From: Aldrovandia affinis | Lineage: Eukaryota; Chordata; Actinopteri; Notacanthiformes; Halosauridae | Assembly: GCA_029706075.1 (NCBI GenBank) | Contig: JAINUG010000226.1 | Span: forward strand, 1,115,001-1,179,000 | Reading direction: 5' to 3' | DNA: 64,000 nt | Part shown: piece after piece, positions 39,449 through 52,707 of the stretch | How positions within the stretch are numbered: position 1 is the first letter of the stretch | Layout: every line of letters begins with the position of its first letter | Program-made: the position numbers and the translations under genes | The notes under the pieces: generated by a model | What the model saw: the letters and a program-made list of their open reading frames with translations, nothing else | What the model was told of the DNA's origin: nothing | Database searches by the model: none

Positions 39449-40683
39449 TGGCACTACACAGCAGACACATACAGGCAGATGGGAGAGTAACATGTGCTCA
39501 CATTCTCTCTCTCCCCATACACACATATGCATTTTACTCCAAAAACAAGTCATTAGCATTCTAATTACTATCGGAATTAAAGCGATATTTGAATTAGACA
39601 TCTCAATTATGGGTATGCAGTCCACTGCTGCATCCCCACCAGCGCCTAAGCGTGATTAATGTCCCGAAACTGGGCCTTCACGTCACTGCAGTACCGCACG
39701 CCGGCCACCGAGGAAGACGAGCTCCACGCGAAGATGCGTGTTTCTGCGTGGGCATCGAACAGCCAGCTCACAACTCAAAACACCGTCGGCGTCTCGGCTT
39801 CTAAACGTTCACACCGTACCAAACGTGCATCGCCTCTTCTTACAGTTCACCCATTCACACGTACCGGAGGCATAACGAGTGGGAGGGCACGGGGTCATGC
39901 CCCCCCACAATATTCAAAACAGTTACATCTGCCCCCCCCAATAATTTCTAGATATCATAATAATAGAATAATTTCCCTTTCATTATGCCCCTCCAGCCCC
40001 AACATTTAATATGTTGTTATGCCCTTGCCACAATTCTTTTTACAAATTACAAAAAAATGTATGCAGCAGCAATGTGCATAGATATCAGTCCACAAGAATC
40101 CAATGGGCTTCAAATAAACTTGTGGGAAATCTGTGAAATTAGTCAATGAAAAAAATGTAGAGGCATCACAGCCACCAGACCAGAGAGCCTTGACACGGCC
40201 AGCCTTCGTAACATGAAGTTGTTTACAGCCAACGGTTCAGTATTGTGCATATGTAAAAGGGTCTGGTGTTTGGTAAAACCATTTTCTTTTCTTCCCCTCT
40301 ACATAACCAAAAGAATAATTCCATTCAACCAACATGGCTTAACATTTAAAAACACACACGCACAATATTATCTGGTCTCTGGCATTTCAAACAAATGTAT
40401 ATGTATTTATTTATTTGTAGTTATTTAAAAAATTTTAAAGAGCAGGAATGCCTTCACCTGAAGTCAGGAGTTTGGTGTGCATGCCCCCCCCTCCCCCTCC
40501 CGTGAATAATTTAATTTCCACGTTTTGAGCAGGCGAGCCGTGTGGGCCAGTAGCCTATATTTAACAGATGACAAAAGTTGCATTCCAGATGTACAGAGCG
40601 AGCTTTGTGTGAAGCATTATGGAAATGCATTACAGAGTAGCCCAACAGCTCAACACAGCTGCTAAGCTAATGCCTGCATGCTG

Positions 40684-40752
40684 AGCGGAGAGGGAGAGGG
40701 AGAGGGAGAGAGAGAGAGGGAGAGGGAGAGAGTGAGAGAGAGAGACAGAGAC

Positions 40753-40783
<31 letters not shown>

Positions 40784-40864
40784 GCCAGACAGGAGGAGTG
40801 ATCTTCAACTCTTCCACATACTCAGTTACAACTTCACTCATGTCCTCTGACTCGCTCTCTCTCT

Positions 40865-40900
<36 letters not shown>

Positions 40901-40911
40901 ACACACACACA
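40684..40911. repeat. GA-rich tract, then CT and CA tracts
   Basis: GGGAGA and GAGACA units at 40684-40788, CT units at 40852-40898, then a short CA run to 40911. The GA and CT blocks are mutually complementary over tens of bases. Confidence 0.9.
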
Positions 40912-43345
40912 CAATGTACAATGTACACAATGTACACACAAATACACATCTAATTTTCAATTACTAGTCAAGAGGAAACAAAATACACTTATTCTCATAT
41001 AAGAGACTATAAAGGGATGAAACTGCAAGGGCATTGATGGTGCATTCACTGTGGGGACGAAGGCCACTGAAATCAAAACGCTTTACAGCTCATCCATTTC
41101 TTACGCCTTTACTGAAGAACACCCATCAATTTAAACTGACCGATAAATAATCATTTTACTCATTTTAACATCAATGAGCAATTATTAATGTTCACGGCCC
41201 AGCTAAATAAATAAATGTAACGCTCTACATTTTCAAACAAAATCGAACAAAAACAGAACGCGTGGAGTCAGACCTGTCCAAAAGAAAGGGAACAGGTGAG
41301 AATTCAGCCCGCTCCTCAATAAGGAGAGCCGAGCATCGGTGCTCAAAGCACCCAGCGAACCCTTTTAAGCCCAAAAGGCGAGCAGAAAGAGAGCCAGCCA
41401 GTCAGATACAAATCACCATGCCCACTTTTCACGTGCTTTCAAATAACTCCATCAGGCGACATCATCAACACCAGATAATTAAGACCGGCTAGCAAACAAA
41501 ATAAAAAAATACAAATAAAACCTCGTAATCTTGGTAAATATTTACAGCGCAAATCTTTTCCACTCAATCCCCAGCACTCACAAAACATTACTGTACTCCC
41601 CACATCTGCAATTCATTGACTTTACAATTTACCACATGTCGAGATGGGAGAGGTCCCGACTCCATCTGAATCACTCCGCAAATATGCAAGTGATTTATTG
41701 TTTTAAAACTGTAGGCCGATTTAGCGCAACTCCACTTTTCCTCAACACTGCTCCTATTGGCAGCGCGTGAACAATTACAGTTTGCACTAATTAAGCTCCA
41801 CTAATGCCAACCAGGCCCTGCATTTAATTTTAATGGTGCCAAACTTTAGTCCCGAACTTAACTCCCTCAAATCCAAAACAGATTGCCGTTTTATGGGTGT
41901 TTATCAAGCTCAACAAAAATATAAGAGTCACTTTCCTTTCTGTTTGCAAGGCCGCAATGAGGAATTGAGAGCAATGGGGGGGAAAGATAGAGGAAAAGGG
42001 GGGGGGACGAGAGGGGGAAAAAAGGAGAGTGAACGAGTAACAAAGAGACTTATGCCGTGTACGTCGTAAACAAAAGTCATTTGCAAAACAAAAGGATGTC
42101 AACCTCCTAAATAAACCCTGCGTGTATTTTTGTAGAAACTGACAGAGCACCACAATGCTTGCCCATTAGCCCACCCCCCATGGGCAACAATTAGGATCCA
42201 TTAACATGTAAAGCCAATTTGATAAGGTGGTAGGCCCTCCCCCAAATCGTATTCACCTCACGGGTACAAGCCATTCAGTGCGGCTGCACTACACACATAA
42301 TCCATACGCACTCCATTGTTCCGTTTATCCTCCTAAATTAAAGAGAGAGATACTGTCCTAGTGAATTATAGAAGGAAAGATTCTCTGCAGGCATGGAAGG
42401 CGGCATGCCTCCAGTCCAACGCAACCGCCTCTAGCTCGAGCTAAAACAGCCATTTAATTTAGCTCAAACAAAAACAAACAAACAAGCAAGCAAACATGGT
42501 CTTCCCGAAGTGAGCAATAAACTTAATACATTAATTGTTCAGTCTCTTCCCCGACGAGGCGAGGTAATTTCCCCCCCACCTCAATGGGAGCAACTGTGAG
42601 AGAAACCCGACACAAATCAAACAAAGAAAAAACAACTCTATTGTCTCCGCAAGACAATGTCCTGCGAATTCTGCTTGGAATGGGCCGCCGGGTTTTTTTT
42701 CTTTTTGTTTTTTGTGTGTGTGTGTGTGTACGTGAACTTGTTTTTTTTATTCTAAATTGAGGAGTGTGTTTGGGTGTCGCACTCTCTTTTTTAACTGCTC
42801 ATAATTACATGTGGAAACTGAGTGCAGACACGGAGGCAGGGCATTACGAGGGCCCACTCCAGCGTCAGATACCTCAGCGTTCACCAGTCTGGGCCGCTGT
42901 AAATAACTCCTGTGGATTTACGGCCCCCAGTAATTCGCCGGGGCGTCATTGTGGCCCCCGCGCGTTTCTGCGGACCTGGCTGGCGTGTGATTTCTGCCCG
43001 GAGCGGCGGAGTCGCCAGGCTGATTTGCGGCGAGCGGCGCTCGTACCTCGGCACACGCGATACAGAGAGAGAGAGAGCGAGCGAGCGAGCGAGCAGAGCG
43101 GACGGACGACGTGCGGTTCCCGCAAACTAAACCTGCTGTGACCCAGGCTGGGGGGGGGGGACAGGGCGGGGAGGGGCTGGAGGGGCGGGGGGGATGGTGG
43201 TGTTCTGGATATGATTTCATGTCAAACTGTTAAATGATACCAAATTATAAAGCACTTCAGACTCAGGTAGTTGGAAAAACAAACTATGCGTTGTTATAGG
43301 CCTCCGAGGTCAGACAAATTAGGCAGCCTGTCAACCCACCACCTC

Positions 43346-43407
<62 letters not shown>

Positions 43408-43430
43408 ACATTCTGCATATATATATATAT

Positions 43431-43461
<31 letters not shown>

Positions 43462-43522
43462 CATGCATACATATATATATACATACATACATATATACAC
43501 ATACATACATACACACAATATA
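43346..43522. repeat. (CA)n followed by (TA)n/(TACA)n compound tract
   Basis: CA run at 43346-43406 and then alternating ATATAT and ACATACAT phrases to 43522. A smaller TA-rich tract lies at 43700-43800. Confidence 0.93.
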
Positions 43523-43799
43523 TATATTTTATGTGATTACTATGCGGCAGGAAGCATGCTAAATCCAGCCAAAGGCCATCAAACTAAAACACGTGCACTG
43601 CCAAGGGTAAATAGGCTAACTTTAATTTCATTCACAATTCACACTGAGCACATGTGAACCATTCTCTCCTCTGAAGCGGTGGCAATCAAACAGATTTTAT
43701 TTATATATATATATATGAAAACACACATTACATATTATATATAAAATATAGCCTGTGTGTATATATTTAGATATGCATATGTAAATATATGCATAATAA

Positions 43800-46700
43800 A
43801 TCATAATTTATTTTTGTCGATTATCAGGTGGAGAGCGAATGATATAGCTTCTTCTTCTATGAAAGCACTAAAAAGCTAGATAAGCTAAAAGCAATAAAAC
43901 AAAAATTTGAACTACCTTCATTTTTAAATGACATTCGAGAGGGGAACGAGAGGCCTTGCGTGATACATCGACCGACACATCAGACAGACCACAGAAAGCA
44001 CATCGACGAATTCAAACGCCAAGCACAGACAGGGACCAAAGCTCGTAGCTCCTGTGAGCAATGCCTAACATGACGCTTAAAAGCTAACAAACGTTTTAGA
44101 AAACTGTTCAACCGGCCGTGGCATTTGACCTGTAATGTTTGTTATCAGACAGGCGGGTAATCAATGCCCAGATAAAATATTTATGATAAACAAAGTAATG
44201 CATTATGAAAACAACAGTTGGAGCTTCAAAGCCGTGATGGTTTGACACCTAGTCTATTTACAGGGGTGAACAATATGGGAGATTACATGGGTAAACGGAT
44301 TTACGGATTTGCCAACAACCCAAAGTGTGGACAGGGGAAAAGTATCACTCTTAAAACACAATTAAAGTTCAACATGTATTAAACAAGCTGCACCTGGAAA
44401 CATTAAAGTTGCGATGTAATCTTGGCCGGTAAACAGCAGGTAACACGAATGTGTAATAGCTGAGTGTGTTCTCAAACTGACGTTACCTCCAAACAGGGTC
44501 ACGACTTCATAAAATATCAATTGAATTGAAATGTGAAATATACAAAAGACAAAGACAAAGGACTAAAAATATCCCAAACGCCTCCCTCGCCGTGACTGCT
44601 GCAGTCTGCGTGTTGTAACCCACCAGTCAATCTGACACAACGACAACGCTCTACGCTTTTCAGACTGCTTTCCGTTTATAAATGCACAACCGTGGAAAAG
44701 ATTTGAAACAAAATGAGCAATAGCAAACATTCTCGAGGCCTGTCGCAGCATTCCACACCCAGCACCTGAACACTTTCAAAATGAAGGAAAATCACTGCTG
44801 TGCACAAATGTGCCCAGTACAGGCCATGTGTTAAGATGTGTGACATTTGAGAGCACATGTACATACCCACATACGCATACGGTACACAAAGTACAATGTA
44901 GGCCTTTAAAACAGTGTGTAAGCATATTGCCTACAGATCCAAACCAAAGGTTTGTTCTTTTTTTGTGTTCATTGTAAAGACTAAAACCTTATGCAGTGTT
45001 CATACAGTAATAAGCAGTGCCCTGTCTCTCATATTAGCCAACAATAGCCTTGTGGTGAAAGCACAACAGCGCGCACACACACACACAACACACACACACA
45101 CACACACACATATACATACATACATATGCACACAAAACACAGACACACCAGAGCCATGTTTATGTGTAACACCTCATAAACAATGGATCACGGAGAGGTC
45201 AACACTGCAAGCCAGCAACAAATAAAACTACAGCTTGATTAAATATGTGACATAAACAGCATTTTCAGATGGATATATCAATACATTATGAGACATACTG
45301 CATTTACCGTTTATAAAATAAATCTATTAGCATTCTTCTAGCATTATTCTCAAAGCAACCATTTGGTTCTTTTATTTTGCATGTGCATTTCTGCACGTCC
45401 AAGTGTCCTTAAAATTTGCCTTTCATTATTTTGGAAAAGATTTGTGCCAATAAATAAAAAAACATATTCTGATATTCTGCGCAATTGTTTTATGATATCA
45501 AAATATTATATAACGTGCTATTTCACCAGAAACTGAGTCAAGAAAATGTGACCATCCATATTATTCATTATTTTCTCTATCACACCATTTTGTAACAAAA
45601 AAAAATGCAAATAACGCATTTTGTCATTGTTGGCTATTCAGAGTACATTAAATTGAAACAAACACAATTTTGAATGCAAAAGCTTGGGGTAAATAGTACA
45701 TTGTATTATGTCTATTCGTTGCTCCAGCCCTATAATATAACATGACAGCTCGTGAAACAGGGACTCGTAATTACAAACAAATTGAATTTAAAAAAACAGT
45801 GGGTTTAGAAAATTGCCCCCCATATGCAGTTATATTGCCCCACCGGGACTGGTATTTGGTGGAGGGTAAATTAGTATATATGCATAATTACAGCAAAGCT
45901 GCGGGCTGCAAACAATTTCAGTGTCTTTACTGAGCTGCAGTTTGTTATGGATTATTATTTTAAATTAGACTTTTTATTCAAATATTTCTATATTTATATA
46001 CCAACGGACAATTGTTGTTTACGATGCAAAAAAAATAAACATTTCATTTAAGCATTTCTGGAAGCCTGTTTACCGAATAGGTGACAACCAACCATTGTCG
46101 CAAAAACATAAATGTGCAACAATTACATACGTTTATTTGGCTGTATATGGCCGTTCTAATTAGGACGGTTCAATTTGACAATTATGAATTTATAATGACA
46201 AGCATACATTTAGCATAGCAAAAGCCTATTGAATTAGCTAATTAGCATATACATTTGTTTAGTTTCTTATTAATGGATTTTTTTTCTATAAATAATTGCC
46301 GACGCAATTACAAAAGATGTAACATTCCCATAAAACGTACACAAGTGCTTTATGTGCATAACACGGTAAATGTTTTATTTTCATTTTAAAAACGTTCTTC
46401 CGAGAGGTTCCAATGAAACACTCGGTAGAACAGTACAAAATTGTATGGCTTAAATCTTTTGAACTTGAATTTAGGGGGAAACCTCATTGATGTTTCAAAT
46501 GCCCTTAAGCACACTTCCCATAACCTAGATGAAATTGTAAACATTTGTTATTGGATTATTATTATTGTTATTATTATTATTATTTATTTTCACAATAAAA
46601 TACTGTATACGACGTCAGATAAATAACATACAACGACAAATAAGAATGGCTTGACAAACAGGCATGACTAAAATAGACAGAACTGTAATTAACAGTAAAT

Positions 46701-47040
46701 TGTTATGAATCACTGCACTTCAAGGAAATGTAGCTGTATAAAAATAAAATTATTTTAGTAGTTTATGTACAGCTGGTGAAGCAATTGCGTGCGTGTGAAA
46801 CCACGAAATTAGTTACATAGCCTACAACCTCAAAAATAAAAATGCGATGGAAACGCGGATCTGAATACTGTTCGGAGCGGAATGCTTGCGCGCACATAAA
46901 CACGCACAGCTAGCGAGCTAGCTCGGTCTACATGCCGTTGTACAGTACTTGAAAAGTTGCGAAACTTTTGCTCTAGCTAGCTAACTATATTAATAGCTAA
47001 CACGCCACGCAAACTAGGAAGCAATGCGTGAACAACAACA
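43800..47040. other. Largely unique AT-rich intronic DNA next to exon 3
   Basis: Few repeats: a CA run at 45076-45110, (TTA)n at 46555-46585, and GCTAGC words at 46908-46997. Contains long unique stretches with many TAATTA, ATTA and CAAT words. No exon was recognised. Confidence 0.5.
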
Positions 47041-47104
47041 CACCGACATTAAATGTATGTCTCCTTAAATATGCATAAACAATCGTTTAAATAAATGAAC
47101 TTAC

Positions 47105-47229
47105 TGTGCGTGCTGTTGGAGAAAGTGATCCGTTTGGAAGGTAGGGGCTTGTAAGATCGGGGATCATTATAAATGGATAACCAGGATACGGAGGGCTCTT
47201 GAACAAACCTCCATCTTGCCTTTTCGCAG
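47105..47229 (-). CDS. tcf7l2: tcf7l2 exon 3, residues 86-127
   Basis: This 125-bp exon begins with CT, which completes the Ala codon split from exon 2. It then reads [19 protein letters not shown] and continues through [13 protein letters not shown] to SLSPTART. This is diagnostic for TCF7L2; the only change from human that I see is Gly to Ser after LFK. The acceptor is GTTAG at 47234-47230, and the donor GTAAGTTCA directly follows ACA, so the exon ends in phase 0. The intron before it is only 155 bp, while the one after it exceeds 40 kb. Confidence 0.97.
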
Positions 47230-47384
47230 CTAACATGGCGGGGGAAAAGAAGAAAACTTTTGTAAGTGCCTTGAAAAGTTGTTAAGCGTCTGAGAATCCG
47301 CAAGGAAATCCACGACACGCTCACATTTGAACAATACTGTAAAAGTCCCCGAGACAGACCGTGAAGGAAAAACGAGAAACTCAC

Positions 47385-47451
47385 CCTCCTCTAAACTTTC
47401 TCTGGTTTTGTCTCTGAAAGTTTCGGATCTAGGCGGAGGCCGTCTTTCCGC
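47385..47451 (-). CDS. tcf7l2: tcf7l2 exon 2, residues 64-86
   Basis: This 67-bp exon encodes AERRPPPRSETFRDKTRESL followed by EE, plus the first base of the next Ala codon. It joins exon 1 in frame (SDSE|AERR) across a 161-bp intron. The acceptor is TTTCAAG and the donor is GTGAGTTTC. The sequence matches the TCF7L2 family just after the beta-catenin-binding segment; relative to human from memory, two Ser-to-Thr changes (residues 74 and 78) are visible. The open frame seen beyond the donor is intronic. Confidence 0.96.
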
Positions 47452-47612
47452 CTTGAAATGCAACGAAACACAAGGTTTGCATTAAAGACGTATAGCGCAA
47501 ACGGCAACGTTTTAATCGTACAGAAGTGGCTTCAACACGATAACACATATTTAAGAAAACGTAGCATTGTGAACTAGGTTGTACAAAACGACCCGGTTAA
47601 TTTCGCACTTAC

Positions 47613-47801
47613 CTCTGAATCCGACGAGCTGTTTTGATTCGTTTCTGATTCGTTTACAAGAGAAGATTTGACATCTGCTAAATCCCTTTCTGCTGAGGAG
47701 TTCTCCGAAATTTTCTCCTCCTGTTCCCCTTCGTCTTTGAAGGAGATCATTTCATCGTTCGCTCCCAGATCGTCCCCTCCACCGCCGTTGAGCTGCGGCA
47801 T
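47613..47801 (-). CDS. tcf7l2: tcf7l2 exon 1 (coding part), residues 1-63
   Basis: This is the first coding exon of transcription factor 7-like 2, the nuclear HMG-box protein that recruits beta-catenin to Wnt target genes. The translation begins [17 protein letters not shown] and ends in NSSSDSE, which I recognise as the TCF7L2 N-terminus rather than TCF7, LEF1 or TCF7L1. It is the beta-catenin-binding domain; the acidic residues D16, E17, E24 and E29 that contact beta-catenin in the family are all present. Compared with human from memory, I see L18M and S31I. The ATG at 47801-47799 is chosen because it matches the family start and has A at -3. The frame stays open a few codons upstream, but without an ATG. 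The exon ends in GAG followed by the donor GTAAGTGCG, phase 0. Confidence 0.97.
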
Positions 47802-48270
47802 TTTCCCGAGCAATTTTGGGGGGCAAAAACACAAAGTTTTTAAACCCTTGATCTTTGTGATCCCGAATCCGAGCTAAAGTTTAGGGTCTGTATTAGCGTT
47901 TTCCAAGGACTGGCGGTTTGTACAAACTAAAAAGAGGGGAATCTTGGCAGAAAAAGGAGCCGGAGATGGAGCTGAGCCGCTCGGATTGAGTGAGTTGAAG
48001 TTGGTCGGAGTGGTTTTCAGTTCAAAGGCGGCGCTGATTGACAGATAGAGAGGGATGGAAATAGACTCTGGATTCGGGATTATTGACAGGGAGAAACACA
48101 CAAGAAACTAATGAGATTCAAACAGGGAGGGACTTCAAGTGACGTTTTCATAAATAGAGAGGGGCAGGAAAGCGTTGGGAAAAAAAACGGCTCGAGGAAG
48201 CCGGAGGACGACTGTGCCCTCAGAAAAAGGGAGAGGAAGAGACAGTTTTGAGAGAGGCAGGAGAGTTAAC
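47802..48270 (-). promoter_or_regulatory. tcf7l2: tcf7l2 5' UTR and proximal promoter region (approximate)
   Basis: The transcript must begin somewhere upstream of the ATG at 47801. On the minus strand this stretch has no ATG in frame with the CDS. It contains a TTGATCTTTGTG motif (47848-47859) that partly resembles a TCF site. A TATATAAG string lies further up on the minus strand at about 48303-48296. The family promoter is usually TATA-less, so that string may be chance. Transcription start and exact UTR length cannot be fixed from sequence alone. Confidence 0.45.
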
Positions 48271-51200
48271 GTAGCTCGTCTGATAAGCTGTTCACTTATA
48301 TATTTTTAAAAAAAATTAATCACAGAAGAGGCGTGAAATACTATAATCCACGACGAGGATTAAATGTTTGGGCGGCATTTGTGTCCCACATTTATTTGTC
48401 TCACTTCCTCATTTTCTTAAGTTTCTGTGGAGCTCCGTTGTCTACCTCACTAGCATTAGCCAGCTAGCTAACTAGTTTAGCCATGTGTGGCTGAAAGTTT
48501 AACTACTAAATCCTTAAATGCGTGGTTAGCCGTCTGAATATATGGCGTGGAATTTTAGGCTGTGGAATTAACGTTAGCTAGCTTGCTAGTCAAGTAGCCT
48601 TTGGTAGAACGCCATAATACAGTGTGTAGATGCGAATGGAGCTAGCAAACAGTCAGCTAGCAGACAATATTACAGTTAAGGCTGCCAGTTCACTAACGTT
48701 CGCCGTGTTAACGATTCGCAAATTTATAATCGAGTTACTAGCGGTTTTCGTAAACAAAACCAAAGTGACGTTAAACCCACGATTTCTGCACAATAGAGTC
48801 TACGCGAAATTCAATATCTCTTGACTGAGTCTTGTCTTCGGTACGCAAGCTAGCTAACACATTTGACTTGACAAACAGGATAGGTAGCTAATGTTAGCTA
48901 ACTCGAGACAATTTCGTTTGCTAACCAACTGGAAGGACAAAGTTAAACTTTGGATGTCTCTTTTTAAATAATTTAGCTGCAAAATATTTTGTAACTTGCT
49001 GCAAAGCAATAATAAAACACGTTTAGTGGATTTTTAGTTGGCTAATTTCCATGTGCGATTTGACAGAGATATAAGAACGTGTTGGTAAAAACAAAATGTA
49101 GCTAACGTTACGACACTGTTGCTACCATTACGGTGTGCCGCGCTGGGGCTAAGGAGAGACTGGGAAAATGCTTTGAGGGATCCTGCGATCCGCGCCGAGG
49201 TCTCTGAACACAATACTGTGTGGACTCAACGCACGGTGCTAATGAGCCTCCGCAGGTCTGGCCACTAACCTGTATTCATTATAAATAAAGAACAGGGACT
49301 TGGTTTGTGTAGGATTCTTTTCTCTTCTGTGTGTGTGTGTCTGTGTGTCTGTGTGATAGCTTTCCAAAGCCCGGGAAAATGCCACCAATAAAAGTTTTTG
49401 CTCCTTTGTGTCACTAGAATTTCCAGTCCTATAAAATGACGGATGTTACTTAGTTACTTAGTTAAGGCATCAGCCTTTAATTACGCAGCAAGTATGGTTG
49501 TTTGTGAACGGAAATAAAAATATACAATTTATAGGGGGAAAAAATGCGTTATTTGGGCTACTGTATTTTTGCTTTACCTGATTGCCTACTTTATGTGTAG
49601 TTACGTGACCTGGAATGTTCAAACGGCATGGTTATTGTATGTAGGCAGCGAATGCATGCATACACATTATGAACATAATGATTATTAGCTGTACACCAGC
49701 CCGCGGCCGCATAAAAAGGTCTCCGAAGGGGTGACAGGTGTTGTGGCGTGAGACAAGAGCAGAATGTTGACATTCTAAATAATAATGATAATGGGGGTGA
49801 TTTATTTTTAAATGAAATGTATTGTTTGTATTTATTTTTTTGGTTGGGTGTGTCTAAGTTGCTTTGTTTTAGATCCTATCCAGTACTTCAACATCCAAGT
49901 CACATAGTGCCCGCGTGAGAAACCCACATCTCGATCATTCTTTTAGAATGTTCTCACTGGTCATGGACAGTAGGCTTTGCGCGCGCGCGTGTGCGTGTGT
50001 GTGTGTGTGTGTGTGCGCCGAAGGTAACGTAATAAAGCAACCCTGACAAAAAATAAACTATTATTATACAGTATTCAGTAGGCCCAGTCCCGTTTCTCTT
50101 ATTGCCAGTTTGCGCCTTAGCTCGCGATGTTTTTTTATGTACTGTCTTTGAACATAAGCATAAAAATAGGCTAGCCTATTTGACACAATAGGTATCATGA
50201 TTATATGACCCCCAGACTAGCGGATTGACTACACGAAATAAACGATGTGGAAATAATCCATTTATGAAGACTTGCTGACATTTGCTTGGCTGCTCTGGAA
50301 ATATCTTCTTTTTTAAAAGTTCGCCGACAGCATAGCGCAAACTATTTCTAGCATGCTCCCAGGAACGGATAAACAAACATCTTTCTGCAGTGACAAACGC
50401 GTGAAATGATGCACAATACCTGCATTCTATGAATATACAAAGGTAACGAAATGAAGACAGTGTTTGACACTATATGACAGATTTACAGTGTTTGTCTCAA
50501 TAAAAAGAATATTCGACCTAACTTTTTATAACCGATGGAATTGACCTAAAACAATGTTTCTGATCCATTAAAGCCGCGTTCACCACGTCACATTTCACAG
50601 GGAAATGATTTGAGAGCAGATATGCATGCCTGTGTGGTTAATTAAAAATCCATTTTGTTTTTGAATTGACAGGATGTAATGAGCAAACGTGTGGCGATGT
50701 CATGCAAATGCACTTGTAGATGTGCATTGATAACACACACGGAATCTTGGTTCCCATATCTAACGTCAGTTTTTTCATTCGTTATTAGAAACTGGTGATA
50801 TGTAGGATGGTCCGGTGAGGTTGTTCAAAGTGTGGAGTGACAGACTACCTTGCCTCGCTCTTTCTCTCGCTCATCGAATCTATGCAATAAGGAGATCATG
50901 TGATCTGCACGCGTCTCTGTGCCAATGTACTGAGAAAGTTCCATCCTACAGCTCACCTATGTAGTTACAATTTTGGACAGTATGGACCAGACCAACTCAG
51001 TCGATCTATGTGGTCTGACACTTTTATGGTTTACCCCAGCAGGTATCCCCAGAGCGAAGTCTGTGAGTGGGTCATTTGAATAGCCCCACAGAAACAGCAT
51101 TTCCTTTCCGAGTCTTTCATTAGCGTTTCTCTAATTCAGCCAGTCTCAAGAGGCTGGTTAATAAGTGAATATTATTCAGTCCCATGGGACCATAGTGAGA

Positions 51201-52200
51201 TTTAATTGGTTGATGTCTTTATAAGAGTTGAAAATCATTTTTGGTTGTTTAGGCTCTGTTTAAAAACATTCGTTTTGTGTGTTCTCATTAGTCATATTCA
51301 TAACCGGTGTTTTGGTGTACTTTTTGCAATTACAATTGATAAGCGAATTATTACAAATAATTCACATATGGAATGGTACGACACAACATGGCTTGAATGT
51401 TTTCTAATCTAACAATCCACTAGCAATCTAACAATCCAACAGCACCTGAAATCCGGCGAACATCAGAGATGCTGTGCTCCTATTGTTACGCGCTTTATAG
51501 ATTTCCCACAAATCCTTGCGTTCAATAGTATCAGTATCACAATGGAAGAGATATGATTGCTCAAGGATTTATCGGGTAGTGTTAAAACTGGGGGGACAGT
51601 AAGTATTTTTTTTTAAGGAAACTTGTATGGAATTGGTTCCTCGTAAACATGCGCCATCGCTCCAATGCTTGCTTAGATGTTTCTGTCCTTAATTAAAGTA
51701 TTATGAGGTCTGTCAATGGTATACCTCACCCTTATTTTCATAGCGACAGTAAAGGTTGTTTTGTCTTTACTACTGCGTGATTCATGCCAAATCCCCTCAG
51801 AGCAAGATGAATACAACAATATTAAGATTTATGTCTTAACAAGTGGAATTTGGAACTTAAACTTATGCATTCAGTTAATTGCAAATGTCCCTATTATGAG
51901 GGTACCACTACTAATTATTTTAGCATTTTCTCCCAAACAGTTCAGATGAATTATATCATGAATAATATCTTGGTTAACCACAATGATGCACTTGTAATGG
52001 CTTTATATATTGTGTATTTGGCCATAATGAGGACGTTCATTTCAGCTTCATCCAATTATGTAAAGTCTATAGTTTGTGATGTACGGTCATTATTCTCAAA
52101 GCATTTCACCAAGAAAAGAGAATAGAAAACGAACTTGTGACTTTCAAAGGCAAGATCCCTAATGGGGACATCAAGTTACCAGTGACAGATACGTTTTTAA
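48271..52200. other. Upstream intergenic DNA without recognised gene
   Basis: Rich in GCTAGCTAAC and GTTAGCTA words at 48440-49115, a common low-complexity feature of fish genomes. GT-type microsatellites lie at 49329-49356 and 49980-50016. The remainder (50020-52200) is unique AT-rich DNA. No coding exon was recognised. Confidence 0.5.
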
Positions 52201-52237
52201 AATGCCCAAATTCTACCTCCCAGTAAAGTAACAAAAA

Positions 52238-52452
52238 GCAGTGTTGCATAGTGGTAAAGGAGATTGGCTTGTAACCAAGAGGTTGCAGGTTTAATTCCCA
52301 GGTGGGGAGCTGCCGTTGTACCCTTCAGCAAGCGACTTCACCTGAATTGCTTTCGTGAGTATCCAGCTGTATACATGTAGAATATATGTAAAAAGCACTG
52401 TACACATTGTGCTTTACCACAGATGAGGGCATCTGCTAAGCAAATATAAAAA
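52238..52452 (+). mobile_element. Diverged tRNA-derived SINE
   Basis: Same architecture as the copy at 20986-21200: box-A-like GTTGCATAGTGGTAAAGGAG, box-B-like GGTTGCAGGTTTAATTCCC, GGGGAGCTGCCGTTGTACCC, and a decayed 3' block GAGGGCATCTGCTAAGCAAA. The box B mutations suggest an older, inactive copy. Confidence 0.78.
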
Positions 52453-52589
52453 CCTGCTACTCAAGGGAATATTCAAACAAACAGTTTGTCCTACCAGAAT
52501 GGTTACTGTCAGGTTGAGTGTGTTTGATTAAACATGTCATATTTTACTGATTATTTAAATAATGTTTTTTTGAATTTATCTCCATTTGG

Positions 52590-52707
52590 CAGTGCGCTAC
52601 CCCCATGCTAACAGGCAGGAGGGGCAAAATCTCCTTACCTGTTAGCATGGGGGTTGTGCACTGTAGCACACAGAATGCACTGGGACAAAAAGTCTGAGTG
52701 CATTCTG
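52590..52707. repeat. Two adjacent inverted repeats (hairpin pair)
   Basis: The first has 26-bp arms (52590-52615 and 52638-52663), the right arm ending GCATGGGGGTTGTGCACTG and pairing with CAGTGCGCTACCCCCATGC. Only two or three mismatches occur. The second has perfect 11-bp arms CAGAATGCACT (52671-52681) and AGTGCATTCTG (52697-52707). There is no coding content. It could be a small foldback or MITE-type element. Confidence 0.8.

Noticed and set aside
47799-47834. N-terminal extension upstream of the tcf7l2 start
   Set aside because: The frame is open upstream, but the apparent start codon there is TTG. The family start MPQLN has an ATG in good context.
48296-48303. TATA box for tcf7l2
   Set aside because: TATATAAG on the minus strand lies in an A/T-rich run, and family promoters are generally TATA-less. 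It is kept only as a note.
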